Source: Spirochaetia bacterium (GTDB lineage: Bacteria; Spirochaetota; Spirochaetia; Treponematales; Breznakiellaceae). Taken from it: 21,276 bases of DNA. Both the position numbers and the translations under genes were made by a program. Shown here in pieces: positions 14,990 through 21,276 of this stretch. The first letter of the stretch is position 1; the number at the start of each line of letters is the position of its first letter. The notes beneath the pieces were generated by a model. The model was not told where the DNA came from. It saw nothing but the letters and a program-made list of their open reading frames with translations, and made no database searches. The stretch covers positions 1 to 21,276 of the forward strand of contig BNUW01000025.1 in the NCBI GenBank assembly GCA_025997655.1. Reading direction: 5' to 3'.

Positions 14990-15814
14990 CTATTCTCCCG
15001 CCGCCCGCAGTTCCCTCAAATACCCCCGCTTGTCCGTCGCCCGCATCAGGGCCTCGCCTATCAGTACCGCGTCAATGCTTTGCTCCGCAGTCAGGGCGCG
15101 TATATCCTCAGGCCCGCGTATACCGCTTTCGGATACCGTTAGTATCCCTGTAGGGACAAGCTTCCGAAGCCGGGCCGTGGCTGCAAGGTCCACGTTAAAG
15201 GTTTTGAGATCCCGGTTGTTTATCCCGACTATCCGCGCCCCAGCGTCCAGGGCAGACCGGACTTCAGATTCGTTGTGGGCCTCTACCAGGGCGGCAAGGC
15301 CCAGGGTATCCGCTATTCCAATATAGCCGCCGAGGGTTTTTGTGTCCAGGAGGGCGCAGATCAGCAATACTGCGGAAGCGCCCAGGAGCTTTGCCTCGTA
15401 GATTTGATAGGGGTCAATGACAAAATCCTTGCGTAGCACCGGAATGTGTACCGCAGCGGCTATTTCCATCAAATACCGGTCGCTGCCTAAAAAATAGTCC
15501 GGTTCGGTGAGCACCGAAATGGCCGAAGCGTCGGCAGCCTCATAATCCTTTGCGATTTCCAGGTAGGGGAAACGGGAACCGGTGGTTCCCTGCGCGCCGG
15601 GTTTATCTTCGGCAATGATCCCTTTGGAGGGGGAGGCTTTCTTCACTTCACAAATAAAGGACAGGCCCGGCGCGGCTAAGGCTTGCTCGAAGGTTAACCG
15701 GGATATGTCCGCCGCTTGTACCAGCGCCGCGTCCCGAACCTGTTCCAGGGGCCGCACAGCCTTCGCTTTTTCCACCCGTATTCGGGTACTTGCGGCAATA
15801 TCATCCAGAATCAT
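14990..15814 (-). CDS. trpC: Indole-3-glycerol phosphate synthase, mirror copy
   Basis: This is the right-arm copy of 5463-6287, 274 residues, with the same extended loop after SPSKG. Its ATG (15814-15812) overlaps the stop of the copied TfoX-like gene. Confidence 0.95.
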   Translation of the reverse strand: MILDDIAASTRIRVEKAKAVRPLEQVRDAALVQAADISRLTFEQALAAPGLSFICEVKKASPSKGIIAEDKPGAQGTTGSRFPYLEIAKDYEAADASAISVLTEPDYFLGSDRYLMEIAAAVHIPVLRKDFVIDPYQIYEAKLLGASAVLLICALLDTKTLGGYIGIADTLGLAALVEAHNESEVRSALDAGARIVGINNRDLKTFNVDLAATARLRKLVPTGILTVSESGIRGPEDIRALTAEQSIDAVLIGEALMRATDKRGYLRELRAAGE

Positions 15815-16131
15815 GTTTTCTTCTTCCTTGGTTTAGGGACGGGAATAACCTTTTCCAGTTCCTGTACCAGTGTTGACAGGAGTTCGCTGTTATCAACATC
15901 TACGATATAGTGTTCCTTCGCCCCATCATAGGGAAAACCCTTGTCCGTAGTTTCAAGATATGGTTTTACGCAATCATGTATCTTTACAAATGCGGTATTA
16001 TCACACACCAAAACAACTGGTTTACCATTAGCATAAATCAGATACTCGCCAAACATTTTTTTCCACGTAATGTTTCCGGCATTTCTGATTTGTTCAACAA
16101 CATAGTTCAAAAAATCAATATCACTGGCCAT
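15811..16131 (-). CDS. TfoX N-terminal domain protein, mirror copy
   Basis: This is the right-arm copy of 5146-5466 with the same 106-residue product. Its AT-rich composition stands out against the copied trpD and trpC on either side, as in the left arm. Confidence 0.8.
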   Translation of the reverse strand: MASDIDFLNYVVEQIRNAGNITWKKMFGEYLIYANGKPVVLVCDNTAFVKIHDCVKPYLETTDKGFPYDGAKEHYIVDVDNSELLSTLVQELEKVIPVPKPRKKKT

Positions 16132-16140
16132 TTGTTAGTA

Positions 16141-17151
16141 TTACGCTCCTTTGGACAGGGTAATAAACTGTTCCAACTGTTTCAAGGCTTTACCGCTGTC
16201 GATAGTTTCTTTGGCAATATCAATGGCATCGGCTATAGAAATCTCCGGCTTGGCAATATGGATGGCCGCCGCGGAGTTCAGAAGTACTGCGTCACGCTTG
16301 GGCCCCTTCTCACCGGAAAGAATGGCCCGGCTTATGGCGGCGTTTTCCGCCGGGGTTCCGCCAACCAGGTCCTCCTTTTTACAGCGCTTAAAGCCGAATT
16401 GCTCAGGCTCAATGATGTAGGACTTGAACTCGCCATTCCGCACCTCGCAGACCGAGGTGGGGGCGCTCATGGAAATTTCGTCCAGCCCGTCCTGGCCGTA
16501 CACCACCAGGGCGCTCTTTACCCCCAGATTTGCAAGCACCCGCGCCATGGGCTCCGTCAAATCCTGATCGTAGACCCCAAGCAGTTCCATGTTCGCCCCC
16601 GCCGGATTAACCAGGGGGCCCAGGATATTGAAAATAGTTCTAATGCCCAGTTCCTTCCGCACCGGCGCAACATACTTCATGGAGAGGTGGTAATTCTGCG
16701 CAAAGAGGAAACAGAGGCCGATGGTCTTGAGCAGATGCAGGCTCCGCTCCGGGGAAACGGTGATATCCACCCCCAGGGCTTCCAGCACATCCGCCGCCCC
16801 GGACTTGCTGGACGCAGCGCGGTTGCCGTGTTTTGCCACGGGGATTCCCGCAGCGGAAATCACCAGTGATGATGTGGTACTTATATTGAAGGAATTAGAC
16901 CGGTCCCCGCCGGTACCCACGATTTCCAGGACATCCATGTCGTGGAGGATACGGATACAGTGCTTCCGCATACCCGCGGCGGAGGCGGTAATTTCCTCAA
17001 TGGTCTCACCCTTCACCGCCATGGCGGCAAGGTAGGCCGCCATCTGGATGCCGCTGGCCTTGCCGCCCATGATCTCGTCCATCACCGCCTCGGCCATTTC
17101 GTAGGCCAGGTTTTCCCGGTTCACCGCCAGGACAATCGCTTCTTTAATCAT
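16141..17151 (-). CDS. trpD: Anthranilate phosphoribosyltransferase, mirror copy
   Basis: This is the right-arm copy of 4126-5136. It has 336 residues with the GTGGD PRPP loop intact, and starts at ATG 17151-17149. Confidence 0.95.
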   Translation of the reverse strand: MIKEAIVLAVNRENLAYEMAEAVMDEIMGGKASGIQMAAYLAAMAVKGETIEEITASAAGMRKHCIRILHDMDVLEIVGTGGDRSNSFNISTTSSLVISAAGIPVAKHGNRAASSKSGAADVLEALGVDITVSPERSLHLLKTIGLCFLFAQNYHLSMKYVAPVRKELGIRTIFNILGPLVNPAGANMELLGVYDQDLTEPMARVLANLGVKSALVVYGQDGLDEISMSAPTSVCEVRNGEFKSYIIEPEQFGFKRCKKEDLVGGTPAENAAISRAILSGEKGPKRDAVLLNSAAAIHIAKPEISIADAIDIAKETIDSGKALKQLEQFITLSKGA

Positions 17152-17167
17152 TTGGTAACTCCTATGT

Positions 17168-17215
17168 GGTGCAGCGGCTGCTGCACCGTTTAATCGAAGT
17201 GAAACGAAGTTTCAC
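17168..17215 (-). other. trpG-trpD intergenic hairpins, mirror copy
   Basis: This is the right-arm copy of the two stems at 4062-4109 (7 and 8 base pairs), again with no T-run after either stem. Confidence 0.6.
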
Positions 17216-17817
17216 CGCACTCCTAAAAAGTTGATAAGTATCTGTTTCCCTTCCGGGGTTAAAATAGATTCGGGATGAAACTGTACGCCGTAAACCGGAT
17301 AGTTCCGGTGCTGCACCGCCATGACTTCCCCGTCATCAGATGTGGCAATAACCTTGAGGTCCGCAGGAATAGTGTCGGCTCCTGCTGCCAGAGAATGATA
17401 ACGGGCGCCCTGTATGGTGCTGCTCATGCCGGCGAACAGCGGACTGCTTGTGTCCACGTTGATCATTGAGGACTTGCCGTGCATCAGGGTCTTTGCGTAG
17501 GTTATGGCGGCGCCGAACACTTCGCAGATAGCCTGATGCCCCAGGCATACGCCGAGGATGGGAATCCGGGGGGCCAATGCGGCGATCAATTTTTCACAGA
17601 TGCCGGCATTGGATGGCCGGCCCGGTCCGGGGGAAATCACGATGTGGCTTGGGCGGAGAACCACAATGTCCGCCACGGCCATTTCATCATTCCGTATCAC
17701 CCGAATGTCGCGTTCAGGGAGAACGGTGCGTTCAGGGAGAACGGTGGCATTAATACCGCCGATGAGTTGGTAGAGATTGTAAGAAAAACTGTCGTAGTTG
17801 TCGATGAGTAATATCAT
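17212..17817 (-). CDS. trpG: Anthranilate synthase component II, mirror copy
   Basis: This is the right-arm copy of 3460-4065, 201 residues from ATG 17817-17815. The Cys91, His181 and Glu183 triad is unchanged, and the tandem TVLPER duplication is present here too. Confidence 0.95.
   Translation of the reverse strand: MILLIDNYDSFSYNLYQLIGGINATVLPERTVLPERDIRVIRNDEMAVADIVVLRPSHIVISPGPGRPSNAGICEKLIAALAPRIPILGVCLGHQAICEVFGAAITYAKTLMHGKSSMINVDTSSPLFAGMSSTIQGARYHSLAAGADTIPADLKVIATSDDGEVMAVQHRNYPVYGVQFHPESILTPEGKQILINFLGVR
17711..17746 (-). repeat. 18-base tandem duplication in trpG, mirror copy
   Basis: Both units of the duplication at 3531-3566 are reproduced on the minus strand. The duplication thus predates the inverted copying. 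Confidence 0.9.
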
Positions 17818-19274
17818 TTCGCCGCTTCCTCCAGGGCATTCAACACCCCCCGCATCTTGTTTTCGCACTCCCGGTATTCATTTTCAGGAACACTGTCCGC
17901 CACAATCCCCGCCCCGGACCGGACAAAGACCTTGCCGTTTTTTGTAAAGGCTATCCGTATGGCGATGCAGGTATCCATATCCCCGTTAAAGGCCAGATAG
18001 CCGATGGCCCCTCCATAGATGCCCCGCTTGTTGTTTTCCAGCTTGTTGATAATCTCGCAGGCCCGAATCTTCGGGGCACCCGACAGGGTTCCTGCGGGGA
18101 GTACCGCCTCCACAGCATCGGTGCCGGTCTTGCCTTCCAGGATGCGGCTGCGCACGGTGGAGCCCAGGTGCATTACGTGGGAAAACTTTTCCACCGAAAG
18201 ATAGCGTTCCAGCATCACCGAACCGAAGCGGCTGATCTTTCCCAGATCGTTCCGCCCCAGGTCCACCAGCATATTGTGTTCCGCCAGTTCCTTGGGGTCC
18301 GTAAGCAGCTCCTTTTCCAGCGCCGTATCTTCACCCTCAGTTTTGCCACGGGGACGGGTGCCCGCCAGGGGAAAGGTGAGGAGCTCATCCTTGAGCAGTT
18401 TTACTAATGTCTCCGGGGAGGCGCCGGCAATTTCAATGTCGTCGCTGGAAAAGTAGAACATATAGGGCGAGGGGTTCCGCTCCCGCAGTATCCGGTAGGT
18501 GTCAAAGAGGCTGCCCTCCACATCCGCCTCAAGCCGGTTGGAAAGCACCACCTGAAAGATATCCCCCTCCCTGATATGCTCCTTGGCCCGCCGGACCATG
18601 GAGCAATACTGCGCCTCATCGAAAAGCGGCCGGAATGGCGACGTAATTTTAAGGCGCTTCATCTCCGCCGCTTTCCCGCTGCCGATGATCCGGGCCAGGT
18701 TTTCCAGTTCCGTCACCGCCCGGTTGTAGTCCTCCTCCATCGCGGCGGTTTTGATATTCACCATAAGGATGATCCGCCCTTCCAGATTATCGTAGGCCAC
18801 AACCTTGTCGAAAAGCATGAGGTCCACGTCCTTGAAACCCTCCTCGTCAGAGGCGTTAAGGTTCAGGGTCGGCTCACGGTACTTGATATAGTCGTAGGAA
18901 AAGTACCCCACCAGGCCCCCGGTGAACGGCGGCAGCCAGGGAAGCACAGGACTCCTGTTTTCTTCTATTATTTGATTGATATTCGCGCCGGGATTTTCCA
19001 CGGTCATGCGTATGGTAGTCCCATTCTTTATACAGAGCACGCCGTTGGTGCAGGACAGCTCCAGCTTGGGGTCATAGCCCAGGAAGGTATAGCGGCCATG
19101 CCGGTTGGGGTCCTCCAGGCTCTCCAGGATGAAGCACTGGCGGCTCAGGTTCTTGAGGATCCTGAAGGTTTCCACCGGGGTATGCTCTCCCATGGGCAGA
19201 GACAGGGATATGGGGATGGTCTTATAATCCCCGGCAAGGGAGGCGGCTTCTTCGCGGCTGGGACGATAGGTCAT
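17814..19274 (-). CDS. trpE: Anthranilate synthase component I, mirror copy
   Basis: This is the right-arm copy of 2003-3463. It has 486 residues with the ILES feedback motif and PAGTLSGAPK unchanged. It starts at ATG 19274-19272 and overlaps the copied trpG by four bases. Confidence 0.95.
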   Translation of the reverse strand: MTYRPSREEAASLAGDYKTIPISLSLPMGEHTPVETFRILKNLSRQCFILESLEDPNRHGRYTFLGYDPKLELSCTNGVLCIKNGTTIRMTVENPGANINQIIEENRSPVLPWLPPFTGGLVGYFSYDYIKYREPTLNLNASDEEGFKDVDLMLFDKVVAYDNLEGRIILMVNIKTAAMEEDYNRAVTELENLARIIGSGKAAEMKRLKITSPFRPLFDEAQYCSMVRRAKEHIREGDIFQVVLSNRLEADVEGSLFDTYRILRERNPSPYMFYFSSDDIEIAGASPETLVKLLKDELLTFPLAGTRPRGKTEGEDTALEKELLTDPKELAEHNMLVDLGRNDLGKISRFGSVMLERYLSVEKFSHVMHLGSTVRSRILEGKTGTDAVEAVLPAGTLSGAPKIRACEIINKLENNKRGIYGGAIGYLAFNGDMDTCIAIRIAFTKNGKVFVRSGAGIVADSVPENEYRECENKMRGVLNALEEAAK

Positions 19275-19293
19275 GGATACTCCTTATGGTGTT

Positions 19294-19322
19294 ACTATAT
19301 AGAGAAACATCGGGATTGTCAA
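19294..19322 (-). promoter_or_regulatory. trp operon promoter, mirror copy
   Basis: TTGACA at 19322-19317 and TATAGT at 19299-19294 on the minus strand, with 17 bases between them. It would drive the copied operon towards the fold. Confidence 0.6.
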
Positions 19323-19370
19323 GAGGAATTTTGGAGAAATAGGGAAAAAAATTGCGGCTAAACCGTCGTA

Positions 19371-20498
19371 TCAAAGTGGCAGCAAAAAGCCCTCAAGGGT
19401 ATCCGGGGTAATAACCGCAAAACTGCTCTGCGGATAATGTTCCAAAAAAACCTTGGGCGTTTTATACTTAGCAGCGGGGTTCCACTTAAATTCATAGGCG
19501 GTGATAACCCCGTTCCCTTCCTCAAGATAGTCTATCTCTTTTTGATCCGTGGTACGCCAAAACCAGGTATTTTTTACCAACCTTTCATATTCAAGTTTCT
19601 TTTTCCGTTCCGAAACAAGAAAATTTTCCCAGAGCGGGCCAACATCCTTCCGGAGTTCGGGGATGGAAAAGTCTGCAATCAGGGCATTACGGATTCCATT
19701 ATCGTAAAAATAAATTTTCCGGCTGAACTTCAATTCGTTCCGTATATTCCGGCTGAAGGAACCAAGGCGGAATATCACAAAGCACTGTTCCAGAAGGGTG
19801 ATGTATTTTTCCACGGTCTTTGCGTCCAAACCGCAGAGCTGGCCCAGTTCGGCGTAGGAAACCTGGGACCCCATCTGGAAAGCAAGGGCCTGCAGCAGTT
19901 TTACTATTTTATCCGATTTTTTTATTTGTTCCCACATGAGGATGTCTTTGTAGAGATAGCTGTCACTCAGCAGTTTTAGTATTTCTATTTCTTCGCCGGG
20001 ATGGTTGACCACATCGGGATAGTAACCGTATACCAGGCGATGGGGGATAAGCCGCTTTTCGTCCAAGAGGCCATGGTGGTTGACCATTTCGCCAAACGAA
20101 AGGGGATACATCGTATACTCCCACTTCCTGCCGGTGAGGGGTTCATTGACTTTGTTAACCAGGTCAAAGGAGGAACTGCCTGAGGCGATAAGCTGTATCT
20201 CCGGCATGGTATCGGTAATCAGTTTTAGCTTGACGCCGATATCCCCAATGCGCTGGGCTTCATCAATCACCACAAGGCGTTTGGTTCCGAAAATTTGTTT
20301 CAGCCTGGTGGAGGATATGGTTTCAAAAAGAGTCCGGACATCCAGGTCATCTCCGTTTAACCAGAAGGTGTCATCCCGTTTCTTAAAGAGCCGCTCCAGC
20401 AGGGTAGTTTTCCCCACCTGCCGCGCCCCCATGATGATGATGGCCTTTCCACGGCCGGTTTTTTCGGTAATTGCCTGTTCAATACTCCGGGTTATCAT
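19371..20498 (-). CDS. AAA family ATPase (DUF4143 type), mirror copy
   Basis: This is the right-arm copy of 779-1906, 375 residues from ATG 20498-20496, with Walker A GARQVGKTT and Walker B LVVIDEAQ unchanged. The in-frame TTG alternative would start at 20516. Confidence 0.85.
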   Translation of the reverse strand: MITRSIEQAITEKTGRGKAIIIMGARQVGKTTLLERLFKKRDDTFWLNGDDLDVRTLFETISSTRLKQIFGTKRLVVIDEAQRIGDIGVKLKLITDTMPEIQLIASGSSSFDLVNKVNEPLTGRKWEYTMYPLSFGEMVNHHGLLDEKRLIPHRLVYGYYPDVVNHPGEEIEILKLLSDSYLYKDILMWEQIKKSDKIVKLLQALAFQMGSQVSYAELGQLCGLDAKTVEKYITLLEQCFVIFRLGSFSRNIRNELKFSRKIYFYDNGIRNALIADFSIPELRKDVGPLWENFLVSERKKKLEYERLVKNTWFWRTTDQKEIDYLEEGNGVITAYEFKWNPAAKYKTPKVFLEHYPQSSFAVITPDTLEGFLLPL

Positions 20499-20504
20499 TT
20501 TTTC

Positions 20505-20533
20505 ATCATAATTCAATATTTCGGGAATTGCAA
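20505..20533 (-). promoter_or_regulatory. ATPase gene promoter, mirror copy
   Basis: TTGCAA at 20533-20528 and TATGAT at 20510-20505 on the minus strand, 17 bases apart. As in the other arm, the start point would fall on the ATG. Confidence 0.4.
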
Positions 20534-20592
20534 GCCTATATAAATCAATATTCCAGGAATGTAATCCCTAAAAATAGCAATATTTCGGGAAT
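20514..20592 (-). promoter_or_regulatory. Three 32-base-spaced iterons, mirror copy
   Basis: This is the right-arm copy of 685-763, with repeat units at 20592-20578, 20560-20546 and 20528-20514 and the same sequence variant in the middle unit. Confidence 0.55.
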
Positions 20593-20596
20593 ATAC

Positions 20597-20716
20597 TCAG
20601 GTTATGAGTTTGAGTGGTCGGCGCCGTTTTTCTCGCCTTAGGTCATGGGTATGATCTTGTATATCCAAGCCCTGGGATAGAAGCTGTTCCCGCTCCGGCT
20701 CTGGTATCACCTTCAC
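20597..20716 (-). CDS. Possible 39-residue basic ORF, mirror copy
   Basis: This is the right-arm copy of the weak GTG-initiated ORF at 561-680, overlapping the copied antitoxin-like gene by four bases. Confidence 0.3.
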   Translation of the reverse strand: MKVIPEPEREQLLSQGLDIQDHTHDLRREKRRRPLKLIT

Positions 20717-20928
20717 ACGGCGGCTTTCAGTTCCTTGCGCACTAAGTCACCGATGATCTGCGCCTGGCTGCGGAGGTATTCGGTTACTTCCGGGTCAAGC
20801 TCGCCTGAAAGTAGTCCCATGCGGGTAAGTACCCCGGGTTTGCCCGGTTTCGGCATGATGGTGTTTTCAGTCAAATAGGCGTCCAGTGCGTCCGCTTCTT
20901 CGTTGGTCATAATGTTCAGTTGTTCCAT
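20713..20928 (-). CDS. Small antitoxin-like protein, mirror copy
   Basis: This is the right-arm copy of 349-564, with an identical 71-residue product and the same AGGAGA ribosome binding site on the minus strand (20938-20933). Confidence 0.6.
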   Translation of the reverse strand: MEQLNIMTNEEADALDAYLTENTIMPKPGKPGVLTRMGLLSGELDPEVTEYLRSQAQIIGDLVRKELKAAV

Positions 20929-20937
20929 AGGTTTCTC

Positions 20938-21118
20938 CTAGAGGTTTAGCAAGGGAAGATACACCTTTCGACACGGCATGGCGTGAAATCGGACCAGTAG
21001 GTCCGCATACATACCATTTTCACCAAAGGCTTGGTAGACAATTTCAACCGGGTTGCCCTTGGTGTCGGAGCCAAGGAGTAGGTATTTATCGGCATAGGCG
21101 TCCAGCCGGTAACATCAT
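20938..21118 (-). pseudogene. Frameshifted toxin-like gene, mirror copy
   Basis: This is the right-arm copy of 159-339. The extra T is at 21112-21111 on the minus strand, so the frameshift is shared by both arms. Confidence 0.45.
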
Positions 21119-21276
21119 GTGCCTGGCTGTGCGGCTGCCGCTAACTCGTGGCGCACCATATCGCCGATCACTTCGTATATGCTCTTATGGTCGGCATTAG
21201 CCTTTATCTGTAAATATTGGGCGGATAAAGCATCAAATTCAAGCATCCGGGCCCGGTGTTTGGCGAAAGTTCCGGG
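21115..21276 (-). CDS. Antitoxin-like protein C-terminus, mirror copy (5' end missing)
   Basis: This is the right-arm copy of 1-162, again cut by the window end. Both copies break at exactly the same base, as expected if the two ends of the window are the two strands of one original fragment end. Confidence 0.5.
   Translation of the reverse strand, partial: PGTFAKHRARMLEFDALSAQYLQIKANADHKSIYEVIGDMVRHELAAAAQPGT

Larger units (their letters stand above)
10701..21276. repeat. Right arm of the window-wide inverted repeat
   Basis: This is the mirror image of 1-10576. It runs without a break into the loop: the nuclease-like reading frame on the minus strand stays open and protein-like through 10700 down to about 10577. 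This arm plus the loop is therefore the native sequence, about 10,700 bases, and the foreign joint lies at the left-arm/loop boundary (10576/10577). Confidence 0.97.

Noticed and set aside
1..21276. Two genuine trp operons in head-to-head arrangement
   Set aside because: Independent operons would show divergence and separate flanks. Only one difference was found in about 10.6 kb and both copies end at the same base, so a single operon copied by fold-back is the simpler reading.

Overview
This window is one long, near-perfect inverted repeat. Bases 1-10576 and bases 10701-21276 are reverse complements (position x pairs with 21277-x). They flank a 124-base loop (10577-10700) that is not self-complementary. 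Every gene of the left arm therefore reappears on the minus strand of the right arm, and there are only about 10,700 bases of unique sequence (loop plus one arm). I compared the arms by reading segments and by pairing the translations, not by a computed alignment. I found one mismatch, A at 10235 against C at 11042. The fold lies inside a gene, at a 6-base microhomology (CTCCCG/CGGGAG). That is what a snap-back of a 3' end onto its own strand would leave. I therefore think a fold-back chimera from amplification, library preparation or assembly is the likeliest origin, and a true chromosomal palindrome the less likely one.

The unique sequence looks like a moderately GC-rich bacterium. From the style of the small toxin-antitoxin-like proteins, the AAA/DUF4143 ATPase and the nuclease-like protein, I favour a spirochaete of the Treponema type (termite-gut treponemes come to mind). 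This is an impression from memory and no search was run. Transcription runs in one direction, towards the fold from each end.

Layout of the left arm: (a) 1-680, an accessory patch with the tail of a small antitoxin-like protein, a probably frameshifted toxin-like gene, a second antitoxin-like gene and a tiny overlapping ORF; (b) 681-778, a control region with three 15-base repeats spaced exactly 32 bases apart, the last lying between the -35 and -10 of a candidate promoter whose start point would coincide with the ATG of the next gene; (c) 779-1906, an AAA ATPase with a DUF4143-type C-terminus; (d) 1955-8992, a complete tryptophan operon trpE-trpG-trpD-(tfoX-like)-trpC-trpF-trpB-trpA; (e) 9004-9636, a DUF3786-type protein; (f) from about 9636, the N-terminal part of a PD-(D/E)XK/RecB-like nuclease-family protein, broken by the fold.

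The seven trp genes supply every step from chorismate to tryptophan. TrpE and TrpG make anthranilate, TrpD adds phosphoribosyl, TrpF isomerises, TrpC closes the indole ring, and TrpA/TrpB finish. Most genes overlap by 4-8 bases, which suggests translational coupling. A consensus-like promoter (TTGACA, 17 bases, TATAGT) leaves a leader of only about a dozen bases before trpE, so attenuation or a T-box from this promoter is not possible. TrpE keeps the feedback-inhibition region. Oddities inside the operon are an AT-richer TfoX-like gene between trpD and trpC, an 18-base tandem duplication in trpG, hairpins between trpG and trpD, a structured repeat-like element between trpC and trpF, and a Glu in place of the usual catalytic Asp of TrpA.
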